NCBI RefSeq assembly: GCF_900105625.1
Contig: NZ_FNSD01000001.1
Location: forward strand, 186,001-250,000
Length of the DNA: 64,000 bases
Reading direction: 5' to 3'
Source: Terriglobus roseus
GTDB taxonomy: Bacteria > Acidobacteriota > Terriglobia > Terriglobales > Acidobacteriaceae
Shown: piece by piece, positions 27,413 to 35,684 of the stretch
Numbering within the stretch: the first letter of the stretch is position 1
Layout: each line of letters opens with the position of its first letter
Notes under the pieces: generated by a model
What the model was told of the DNA's origin: nothing
Database searches by the model: none
What the model saw: only the letters and a program-made list of their open reading frames with translations
Translations under genes and position numbers: made by a program

Positions 27413-28318
27413 TCAGGCTGTGGCGTGTCCGTTGCGATGAAGCCGCATACAGTGGCGATAGAAGTCAGGTGACTCCCATTGCATGCGTTCTTCGAGCCGG
27501 CGCGAGATCGCTGGATGCGATTTCGCATCGCCCAGCAAATGCGTGAAACCTGCGCGTGCTGCACGATCTTCCTCGTATGCCTGCTCAAACGAGGGGAAGA
27601 GATAGCCCATCCTGACACGCGCAAAGGGTGACTGCGGATGGGCGCGGTGATAGCGTACGCAGGCATTCAACAGGAACTGCTCCACAATCATGTTGAAGCC
27701 TTCCTTTTCGCTGAAACGATCCCATGCGGGCGCGTTCTGCGTCACCAGTTCGATGGCGAGCGTTGAGAAGTACTGCAGAAAGGCGACGTCCGTCCCGCCG
27801 AGAATGCCACAGTTGTCCTCACAGAAGCGTTCCGGGTGAAGCGACCGGGCCCATGTCCACTCCGCCGGCAGTTTCCGATGTTGCGCCTCGAATGCCTCCT
27901 CCACATAACCTGGGCCTGACCATTCCCAGGCTGTGTGGTGATACTCCGGGCACTGCGTGAACACGGGGGAAGATAGCAGCGCTGGAGGCAACGGCTTCCA
28001 CAGGAAAACGTCGTTATCGATGTGGCAGAACGGCTTTGTCTGCATGCTGTACGCCACAAGTTTGCCGAATGCCCACCATCCCGGATCGACATCGCGGAAT
28101 TCCTGCAGATGCTCACTGACGTCGTTAAACTTCAGCCCCAGCCGGTCGACCAGCAGCGATTTCCCAGCCTTGTCCGTAACCAGCACAACCTCGTCAAAAT
28201 GCTGCTGCGCGAGCCGAACCGATAGCCCCCACGCCAGCAGATGATGCATGGGCGTGGCCCAGATACGGCCTTTGTACGCGGTAAACGGTTTGCTCCAGAA
28301 CGAGAACACGGCACGCAT
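27413..28318 (-). CDS. DUF6734-type glycosyltransferase-like protein in the eCIS operon
   Basis: The 301-residue cytoplasmic protein resembles the DUF6734 family. The middle motif FCHIDNDVFLWKPLP resembles the DxD metal and sugar-nucleotide site of GT-A glycosyltransferases. It is followed by EYHHTAWEW, CEDNCGILGGTDVAFLQYF and the EGFNMIVEQFLL helix, as in enzymes that read a donor sugar. No signal peptide or membrane segment is seen. The ATG ending at 28318 has ACAGGAGA upstream, and the gene is 19 nt after the DUF6519 stop. Being inside the structural operon, it might glycosylate a particle component or be cargo. Both are inference. Confidence 0.65.
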   Translation of the reverse strand: MRAVFSFWSKPFTAYKGRIWATPMHHLLAWGLSVRLAQQHFDEVVLVTDKAGKSLLVDRLGLKFNDVSEHLQEFRDVDPGWWAFGKLVAYSMQTKPFCHIDNDVFLWKPLPPALLSSPVFTQCPEYHHTAWEWSGPGYVEEAFEAQHRKLPAEWTWARSLHPERFCEDNCGILGGTDVAFLQYFSTLAIELVTQNAPAWDRFSEKEGFNMIVEQFLLNACVRYHRAHPQSPFARVRMGYLFPSFEQAYEEDRAARAGFTHLLGDAKSHPAISRRLEERMQWESPDFYRHCMRLHRNGHATA

Positions 28319-28337
28319 GGCGTATCTCCTGTTGACT

Positions 28338-30584
28338 TCAGCCGATGATGATCTGCGGCTGCATGCCGGTGATGGTGAAGGTCGCGCTCACCGGTGCATT
28401 TGGAGCTGACCTGAGGGCGGCACTCACCGTAAAGGAAAGTGTTGTTGCTCCCGGATTTCGCTTCACAACGATGCCCACCTGCGCCGTGGTCGATCCTGCC
28501 GGCACAACAACAGAGGTTGCGGCGAGGGATGCCACCTCCGGGTTGCCAGCGAGGGAGACGACCACTTCCGCCCCCCCTGCGGGTGCGGCAACGGACAATA
28601 CGAGCTCAACGAGGGGAGAAATGTTCTGTGGTGGTACGCCCGGATTCACCGTTGTCTGGACCGCAAGTACGGTGTTGTTCGGACTGACCAGAAGCGAATA
28701 AGAAAAGCTGTTTGGTGTGACGGATAGGAGCGTTAGTGTCGGTGTCAGGTAGAACCAGCTCTCGAAGTCAGCCGCAGCAACATGGCTACCTGAGGGCAGT
28801 TGCAGGTCCACATGCTCCGTGCCATCTGCCTGTACCGACGTTCGCGCGAAGGTTCCGCCGTCCAGATACAGCGTGCTGCCAGCAGCTGCTGCAAAGATGC
28901 GGTTGCCATAGAGGCGCACGCGGACGCGAGCGCTGGCGCGCAACCGCGCCTGCCCTGTTAAAAGGCTGTTCAGGAAGCTAAGCATGCGTGCGTCCTGCGA
29001 GATCTGCCACTGCAGGCTGGTTCCTGACCGCGTCACCGCACCATCCAGGATGAAAGGCTGACGGATATTCGTTAGTTCCTGAGGCTTCTGGTCAATATCC
29101 AGAACATTCTCCATCGTCACCGTAAAGATTGCGGACGATACAGGCGACGTAGGCGCACCATCCAAGTTCACCACTAGGCCTTTACCTGCGAGTTCGTCCA
29201 GGCTCATCACGCTGTCGTTGACCCAGCTGATACCAGTTACATGCAACGCGGGATTCGCGGTATCAAGATCTGTGAGCGGAGGGAACAGGCGGCGGCAATC
29301 TGCAATCGCGAAAGGGATGCCCTGGCCGTTGGTGAACACTCCGACGGGATCCGCAGTGATGCATGCCAGTGGCGCGCGCAGAATCCGCACACGCTGAGCT
29401 GGCTGGTACAGATCTCCACCGGAACCGCACGGTGGCCATTCGATGGCACCGGTCGCAGCTCGCGCGGGTATCGTCCACGCATCGCCAGTGCGGTAGATCC
29501 CCTGCTGAAAAGAAACTTCAATACCGTTCTCAAGCGCAACCCAACCACCGCTGCCGAGTGGCAGCCCGGAAGAGGAAGCGCTGGTGCCGGATTGATCCCA
29601 ACGCCGGACGCGTGCGTTCTTCGACGTGTCCACCGGCAACACTGTCGTAAACATGGTCAGGGTGCGAGTCGATGACTCGATGCTCTTCACCTGGTAGAGC
29701 ATGCCGGCGCCGTTGGGCTGCTCTCCAAAGAGCGTGGAATCATCAAAAATTTCCACCCATTGATCCGGGGCGAAACCCAGGTTGCTGTCTGGTCCCAGGG
29801 AGTCAACGCGAACATCCGCGCCCTGCATGGACACCACGCTTGCGACGACCGATCCGTTCTCACGCGACCACTTGAATGTGGCATTCGAAAGGCCACCACC
29901 CTGGTGGACCTCCACGCGATACAACTGGTTTTCCAGTCCGACATAACCACTGGACGCCACGGGGTCGCAGCCACATGCATCCGACGCGGGATTCGTCTGC
30001 GCAGCCATCTTGGGACTCGGTGGCTCCAGCAAGTCGCGATACATGCCGGAGCAGCAGGTACTGTTGGCAAACTCTACGGTGCCCGGCTCCGCAACTACAC
30101 GCCACACGGTCTGCCGTCGCGCCGTGGTCTCTGCGGCCTGGCCTAGCGCCGGCTCCAACAGGCAGGAGTCTTCACGGGCAGTGACGAGTCGTTCCCACAC
30201 CTCAAGCCACACACGCAGTGAGGCGTTGCCCTGTCCTTGCAGCAGCATTTCCAACAACTGCTGTGCGGTGTTGGACGCATGGATCAGAAACGGCTGGTTG
30301 TCAAAATCGCCGTCATCCATCGCCTCGCACAGAACGCCATTGACGTAATAACGTCCGGCGCTGAAGAGCAGCCTTCCATCTCGGATGGAGATTGCGAAAC
30401 CATCGTCACCCTTCGGAGCACCATAGTCTCCGATGACGTCCACGATCTCCGTCTTCCGCAGATGCGCGTCAATGTAACGCTGCTCATTCGCGTCGGCATC
30501 CAGCGCCACGCGGCCCTGCTGTTCCAGCACCGAGGTGTAGTTCTTTGCCGGATTAAACCGGATGCGGCTGAAGTCGCCCCTCAT
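28338..30584 (-). CDS. DUF6519-type eCIS baseplate or fibre-like protein
   Basis: The 748-residue protein opens with MRGDFSRIRFNPAKNYTSVL and QQGRVALDADANEQ, the hallmark of the DUF6519 N-terminal domain found in contractile injection loci. The middle is beta-rich with GYVGLENQLYRVEVHQ, WSRENGSVVASV and an ENG/GLPLG segment. The final about 170 residues are Ig-like strands rich in Val, Ala and Thr (LSVAAPAGGAEVVVSLAGNP). The part could be a surface-exposed, fibre- or spike-associated protein that meets the target. A direct function is not shown. The ATG ending at 30584 has AAGGAG 9 nt upstream. The GTG at 30593 would overlap that site and was rejected. Confidence 0.75.
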   Translation of the reverse strand: MRGDFSRIRFNPAKNYTSVLEQQGRVALDADANEQRYIDAHLRKTEIVDVIGDYGAPKGDDGFAISIRDGRLLFSAGRYYVNGVLCEAMDDGDFDNQPFLIHASNTAQQLLEMLLQGQGNASLRVWLEVWERLVTAREDSCLLEPALGQAAETTARRQTVWRVVAEPGTVEFANSTCCSGMYRDLLEPPSPKMAAQTNPASDACGCDPVASSGYVGLENQLYRVEVHQGGGLSNATFKWSRENGSVVASVVSMQGADVRVDSLGPDSNLGFAPDQWVEIFDDSTLFGEQPNGAGMLYQVKSIESSTRTLTMFTTVLPVDTSKNARVRRWDQSGTSASSSGLPLGSGGWVALENGIEVSFQQGIYRTGDAWTIPARAATGAIEWPPCGSGGDLYQPAQRVRILRAPLACITADPVGVFTNGQGIPFAIADCRRLFPPLTDLDTANPALHVTGISWVNDSVMSLDELAGKGLVVNLDGAPTSPVSSAIFTVTMENVLDIDQKPQELTNIRQPFILDGAVTRSGTSLQWQISQDARMLSFLNSLLTGQARLRASARVRVRLYGNRIFAAAAGSTLYLDGGTFARTSVQADGTEHVDLQLPSGSHVAAADFESWFYLTPTLTLLSVTPNSFSYSLLVSPNNTVLAVQTTVNPGVPPQNISPLVELVLSVAAPAGGAEVVVSLAGNPEVASLAATSVVVPAGSTTAQVGIVVKRNPGATTLSFTVSAALRSAPNAPVSATFTITGMQPQIIIG

Positions 30585-30612
30585 GTCGTCCACTCCTTAT
30601 GGAACAGGCCGT

Positions 30613-32877
30613 TTAAAGCAGCCTGATCCCGATACCGCTTACGCCCTCGTCGGACGCTCCGTTCTCGCAACAATCTTCTGGAACAACTCGCACGCCGTAG
30701 TGTGGATGCCGTCGTGGCCCTTCGCAACAGGCCGTCGGCGTCACCAGAAACACGCCCGCTTCCATGCCTGCTGGAAGAAATTCAGGAATGCGGAGCTGCA
30801 TGTTCTGCACTGCCTCTGACTCCTGTATTCCATGCATCACGCCGATCTGCCCGCCATCGTCCGCACCATGCCACACAGCCAGCGGCGTTCTTGTTGCCAG
30901 CAGACCGTAAGCCGGATGTCCGTAGCGCAGCGAGACGAACATGGGAGACAGAGCACCTTCATTGACAAGCGAGGTTGGCAGGCACTGGTAACGGCGCGGC
31001 GTGATCGAAGCAAATGGCAGCGAGCAGAAGCGGACACAACCGGTTTGCGTGCGTCCACACCACACGGCTGCCGGCCAGGAATCGTTCCGCGCCAGCCGCG
31101 CGCGGAAGATGGTGTTCGAAGCCAGCGGCATGGTGCGCGTGCGGACCTTCCCGATGACCGTGCTGTTCTCCACCTGTAGATCGCCGCCCTGCTGGGAAGG
31201 CTCTGCACCGGCATAGGCGATGCAACATGGTGACCCAGCGTCCAGTAGAACCTCGCACAGCATGACGGTGGCGCTATCCACCACGGCAAGTGGCCCCGTC
31301 AGTGTCCGCTCCATCGTGAGCGATGTCCCTGCAGAGAGCACCGTGAAGCTTGGCTCGCGAGGCCCTTCCGCACCTGCGGCGTGCAGTCGCGCCGGATCCG
31401 GCAGCACCGTGCAATGATTTGCGGACAGGCCGATCGCTTCACCGCCCACCGCAATGGATCCGAGCAGACGCAGACCATTCAGAGCCAGTCGGCCCGTGTT
31501 CACGTTTGAGGCCGATGCCTCGCCCGTCACGAGAAGGTCCGCCGCCAACGTCACCTGTGATTGTGCCCCGGTGAACCCACTGCTGACGCCGTTCGCGCTA
31601 TGAGCCGTAGCGGCAAGGATCGTGAGCGCGCTTCCTGCAGGGATGCGGATCTGCAGCGCCTCCTCGCAATCGATCCGCGCATAATTAACGAAAACAATCG
31701 ATCCGGTCGTGCCTTCGGGCTGCGCGTTCCATAGCGCGACTGCGTCTTCCACGGTCGGAGTCAAAGGAGAGCCCACAATCGCAAGAAATTCTCCGGCGAT
31801 GGTGTCGGCGGTGAGTTGAACCGATCGGTCATACGCTCCTCCGCCGATGTCCGCAGCGAAGCCATACGCGAAACGCACCAACACTTCCGAAGGGGAACCC
31901 CACTCTGGCGCGAGCGCGATGCGGCCGCACTGGACATCGACCGTCACCCTGCCGGGGACGCCGGCGCACCAGCGTCCTTCGTCTCCTGAGAGGCGCTTCC
32001 ATGCGATGTGTTGCGGATCAACGGCAACGCCATCGATCCACACGTAGAGACTTTTCGTCTCGCCATAGAAGTCGTCGGCAGATGTCTGTACTTCGCGTAG
32101 TGAGATCGGTTGCGGAACGTCCATACGCGTCGTGATGTGGTCAAACGGTGTGCGAAGTGTGGGCGCAGAGAAGAGTGGAATGTCCAGGCCTGCAAGATCA
32201 AAGGTGTACCGTCCATCGTCCACGCGGAGAACCGGAGCCTTCTCAACGAGGAAGCTGCGACAGCGCCAAAGATGCAACGCGATATTCGGCAGGTTGAACT
32301 GCCCTCCGCCGTGTAACGCAATGTCCACCGCGTCCATGTCCGGAGTAGCCACCGCTCGAAGCCGTGGTGAGATGCGTCGCACATCTGCACGATGGCTCAC
32401 GCTATCGAATGCTGTGCCAATCCGTTCCATCGTTCGCTGCGACCGCACAGGCGCAAACGCGGGCTGCGAAGGAGTAATGCATCGCATGCTCTGCAGGGTG
32501 AACGTGGTCTTGAAACGCTCTGCAAGATGCACCGGACGACCCGACACGTCGGAACACACTTGCTCCAGAGCGATGGCAGTTCCCTTGCGTCGACGATAGC
32601 CAATCGTGTTCGCCACCTCGGCGCGAGGACTGTAGAACGCGCCATTGATGGACTGAATTGGCAGATAACCAATCAGGTCTCCGATGTAAGGAACGGCCCA
32701 CGTAGAACTTGTCTCGATGAATTGGTCTTCATAGAGTTGAAGGATATTGTCTTCGACAATGCCAGCCTGTTCGCCCAGCACATCCAGCAGCGCTTCCAAA
32801 GGGCCGCCAGCCGCAGCATCGCGAATACCGTGTACCGCCGGCAACAGCCGCATCAGGTCCTGTCCGGTAAGCTTCAT
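30613..32877 (-). CDS. Phage tail-like (tail protein I type) eCIS baseplate protein
   Basis: The 754-residue protein has an N-terminal domain of about 160 residues resembling P2 tail protein I (LMRLLPAVHGIRDAAAGG, then GIVEDNILQLYEDQFIETS, then VPYIGDLIGYLP). Such proteins sit between the baseplate wedge and the fibres. A long beta-rich remainder follows, containing a stretch of short repeated strands at about 400-620 that looks like a beta-helix. The start is the ATG ending at 32877, which overlaps the TGA of the upstream baseplate gene (ATGA). The alternative GTG two codons earlier is not needed. The long, strand-rich tail could take the part of a receptor-binding fibre, since no separate fibre gene is recognisable. 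Confidence 0.75.
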   Translation of the reverse strand: MKLTGQDLMRLLPAVHGIRDAAAGGPLEALLDVLGEQAGIVEDNILQLYEDQFIETSSTWAVPYIGDLIGYLPIQSINGAFYSPRAEVANTIGYRRRKGTAIALEQVCSDVSGRPVHLAERFKTTFTLQSMRCITPSQPAFAPVRSQRTMERIGTAFDSVSHRADVRRISPRLRAVATPDMDAVDIALHGGGQFNLPNIALHLWRCRSFLVEKAPVLRVDDGRYTFDLAGLDIPLFSAPTLRTPFDHITTRMDVPQPISLREVQTSADDFYGETKSLYVWIDGVAVDPQHIAWKRLSGDEGRWCAGVPGRVTVDVQCGRIALAPEWGSPSEVLVRFAYGFAADIGGGAYDRSVQLTADTIAGEFLAIVGSPLTPTVEDAVALWNAQPEGTTGSIVFVNYARIDCEEALQIRIPAGSALTILAATAHSANGVSSGFTGAQSQVTLAADLLVTGEASASNVNTGRLALNGLRLLGSIAVGGEAIGLSANHCTVLPDPARLHAAGAEGPREPSFTVLSAGTSLTMERTLTGPLAVVDSATVMLCEVLLDAGSPCCIAYAGAEPSQQGGDLQVENSTVIGKVRTRTMPLASNTIFRARLARNDSWPAAVWCGRTQTGCVRFCSLPFASITPRRYQCLPTSLVNEGALSPMFVSLRYGHPAYGLLATRTPLAVWHGADDGGQIGVMHGIQESEAVQNMQLRIPEFLPAGMEAGVFLVTPTACCEGPRRHPHYGVRVVPEDCCENGASDEGVSGIGIRLL

Positions 32878-35684
32878 TGCCACGCCCCCAGCCCTGCGCG
32901 TGAGGCGGGATCCAACAGGAACAATTCGGCCCCCATCAGCACGCTGTTCGGTGCGGTAGCAAGCGTGTCAGCGCGCAACGTTCCAGCCGGCGGCAGGCTC
33001 GACGCATCCCCACTGCGATAGAGGCCCTGCAACTGCACCGCCTGTACGCCTTTGACGGACTGGATCCGCTCGACGACATCGCTGCCCGCCACTCCCTGCT
33101 GAAACTTGCGATTGGTAAAGGCGAAGACCTGCTGCAGCGCGCTCCAGACGCGTGAGGTGACCTCATCTACGGCAAACTGCGTGGTGTCGATTTTCAGACC
33201 TGCCGCGATCGAAAACAGGATGGGACGATACGGCACAACGCGCACCGGTGTGCGGCCAGTTCCGTACTTTTGGAGATCATCCAGCAGATGGATTGCAGCC
33301 TCATCCTCCGGGGACAGCATCGATCCATTCACGCCGGAGACCGTTACCAGCACACCCCGTTCGCCGTCGAGCCAGCTCCACACAGCAAGAGCCTTGCCGA
33401 TGCCCGGGAACGCGCTCGCGTAAGCCTGGAAGTCATCCAGCGTCACCACCCGCCCAAGCGTCACCGTGGGCATCGGTGCGGCGGTCCGCGCATCCGCCGG
33501 CGTGGCGGGATCTTCCGCGCCAGACGCTCCGCTGGGATTCGCCACTCCCTTCAGCCCCTGCGGACGGTCGAGTAGTTGCGAGATCTGTCCCGCGCTCACC
33601 ATCCCCGCAGAGCCAATGCCCTTGCGATACACGACGCGCAGGTTCGACTGCCCTGTCGGTGTGCGGGCACCCCGCAAGCCATCGCCGAACTGCACAAACA
33701 CCTTGCCACCCTGATCGACTCCGGTCACATACACGCGATCTGAAGGGCCGGAGCCGAGGAAGTTTGGCACTTCTGTCCACCGCAGGTTGTTCACCCAGAC
33801 CTGCAATGTCGAAGCAATGCCGCCACCCGTGTCCGCGCTTGTGTAGGTGAGAGGCGATTGCTTGAGCGAGAGTCGCAACGCTGCGTTCGTGCCGTCACCG
33901 CTGCCCAGGATCTCGTGAACAGTTTCACCGTGATTCGAGTCCATCGCGTTCGCATTCACAGTCACGGTCACCGTGTCGTAGATGCCCTGCAAGGCGGATG
34001 CAAGGTGCAGCGTGGTCACGTCGCCCTGCGTTTCCACGCGATTCACTCGTGAGGCCTCACCTATCAGTACGTCCTCGCTGCTAGAGGCCTCCAGTCGGAA
34101 TGTAGTTCCATCGGCGAGATGGAGGCTGCCCGCGATGCCGCTGCTCATGATCACCTGCCAGACGCTTTCACTCGCCGCCGCCGTAGGTGGAAACCCGTTA
34201 ACCAGGAACACCTGGTTCGGTGTCACAAGTTGCTTGCTAGACGTTTGATCCGGCACGAAACTTGCATCGGCAGGTATCAGCACACGCAGCCTGACGGCCT
34301 TCCCCTGCACGGCAATTGGCATACCGGCAACGATGCCTTGTCCGCCCTGGATGGTGATCGATGTCCCTACGACCGGCTGCAGCAAGTCCCCGGACATGGC
34401 GTACGGCAACGCATCGGTCGGAGTTACATAAGGCGGACGCAGAGGAAGTTTTGCCACGGGGAGTTGCTCGCTCGCCATATAGACCGTCGCCGTGCGTGAC
34501 GCGGCAACAATCAGGGTCAAGAGATCATCGATCGCTGCGCCAGCAGTGCCTTCTATCACCGCGGCAGAGGAGAATTTCAACGCAGTGGACTTGCCCGTGA
34601 GCGTGTAGAGATTCGGATTCCAATCGCGAACGCCGCCAATCTGCAGCAGCGCCGTGATCGCTCCTGTCGACAACACCGCCCACTGTGCCACGTCGCCTGA
34701 CGGAGCGATCCCTGCGTACTGGCTGTCAAGATTGACCTCATGACTGCCGCTCGAATATTGAAACTGCCAGTCTGTCTGGCCCTCTCCCGGATAGCCCGTC
34801 GAGTTGGTGATTCCTGCGGTCGTAAACAGCAGAGGATTCGGTGCCTGCGATCCGAAGAGCGATGCCTTCTTTCGCATTGCATACACAACAACTTCGTCCT
34901 TACCGGCGCCTGCGGTGAATGAAGACAACGCACGATCCCAGCCCACCTCAGTGATCGCATCGGCACTCCTCACCTGTACCGAAGTGATGGTGCGCAGGTC
35001 GGCCGGTCCTGCTGCCTTGGCGACGCCATCCGTTGCAGCCACGAACAGCAATGCATCCCCCGGCTGCAAGCCTGTACTCACACCCGCCAAGCATGTTCGC
35101 GTGTCTTCACCCGCCAAAGCCCACGGTACAGTTGCCATCGCTGGTAAGGCGTTCCAACCCCTATGAGCAACAAGATCCTCTTCTGTCTCAAACACCTGTG
35201 GCAAGCCGCCCGGCGGAGGGATGCTCTGCGCGCGTGTACCTGCCGGAATCAGCACGGATTCCGGCGCTCCCGGGGCGCTGTTCAATGTGAATGCGAGCAC
35301 CGTCGACGCGGCAACGCCGGGCGAAGGAACGTAGCCAACCAGCCTCGTCAGTTCGAAGACCGAACGTGGCTGTGTAGCGGTTCGAAGGTAGGCCTCATTT
35401 GCCAGACGCTCCTGGTACATTGTCAGAACGTCCAGCGTTACGGACCAACCGTCCAGTAGCGCCACCGTGAAGTCACCGGCGTCGCGTGTCGTTAAACCTT
35501 GCAGTGCGGGCAGGTTTGTGTCGGAGAGAGCCGCCATCATGCTTTCGCGAAACGTTCCGTACTTGCCTACACGGTAGCGAATCTCGGCAAGGCCAGGCAC
35601 ATTCCGGATGCCCTCCGGCGTGCTGCGTGTTTCACCTGCACAGCATCCACAGAGCGACAGTTCAAGAGAATGGCATCCACTCAT
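32874..35684 (-). CDS. Baseplate J-like protein (Afp12-type)
   Basis: The 936-residue protein has the start RNVPGLAEIRYRVGKYGTFRESMMAAL and DFTVALLDGWSVTLDVLTMYQERLANEAYLRTA (shortened here: the key run is LLDGWSVTLDVLTMYQERLA) seen in putative baseplate assembly proteins. The C-terminal third has VTLDDFQAYASAFPGIGKAL and LVTVSGVNG, typical of baseplate J/gp47 domains. These proteins form the wedge ring around the hub and hold the sheath in the extended state. Its ATG overlaps the stop of the preceding baseplate gene (ATGA at 35681-35684), and its own stop overlaps the tail I-like gene, so the three are translationally linked. This is the larger of two paralogous wedge proteins, matching the Afp11/Afp12 pair. 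Confidence 0.85.
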   Translation of the reverse strand: MSGCHSLELSLCGCCAGETRSTPEGIRNVPGLAEIRYRVGKYGTFRESMMAALSDTNLPALQGLTTRDAGDFTVALLDGWSVTLDVLTMYQERLANEAYLRTATQPRSVFELTRLVGYVPSPGVAASTVLAFTLNSAPGAPESVLIPAGTRAQSIPPPGGLPQVFETEEDLVAHRGWNALPAMATVPWALAGEDTRTCLAGVSTGLQPGDALLFVAATDGVAKAAGPADLRTITSVQVRSADAITEVGWDRALSSFTAGAGKDEVVVYAMRKKASLFGSQAPNPLLFTTAGITNSTGYPGEGQTDWQFQYSSGSHEVNLDSQYAGIAPSGDVAQWAVLSTGAITALLQIGGVRDWNPNLYTLTGKSTALKFSSAAVIEGTAGAAIDDLLTLIVAASRTATVYMASEQLPVAKLPLRPPYVTPTDALPYAMSGDLLQPVVGTSITIQGGQGIVAGMPIAVQGKAVRLRVLIPADASFVPDQTSSKQLVTPNQVFLVNGFPPTAAASESVWQVIMSSGIAGSLHLADGTTFRLEASSSEDVLIGEASRVNRVETQGDVTTLHLASALQGIYDTVTVTVNANAMDSNHGETVHEILGSGDGTNAALRLSLKQSPLTYTSADTGGGIASTLQVWVNNLRWTEVPNFLGSGPSDRVYVTGVDQGGKVFVQFGDGLRGARTPTGQSNLRVVYRKGIGSAGMVSAGQISQLLDRPQGLKGVANPSGASGAEDPATPADARTAAPMPTVTLGRVVTLDDFQAYASAFPGIGKALAVWSWLDGERGVLVTVSGVNGSMLSPEDEAAIHLLDDLQKYGTGRTPVRVVPYRPILFSIAAGLKIDTTQFAVDEVTSRVWSALQQVFAFTNRKFQQGVAGSDVVERIQSVKGVQAVQLQGLYRSGDASSLPPAGTLRADTLATAPNSVLMGAELFLLDPASRAGLGAWQ

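Noticed and set aside
27406-27666. Extension of the second DUF4157 protein
   Set aside because: It overlaps the DUF6734 gene, and the start at 27405 has a good ribosome site.
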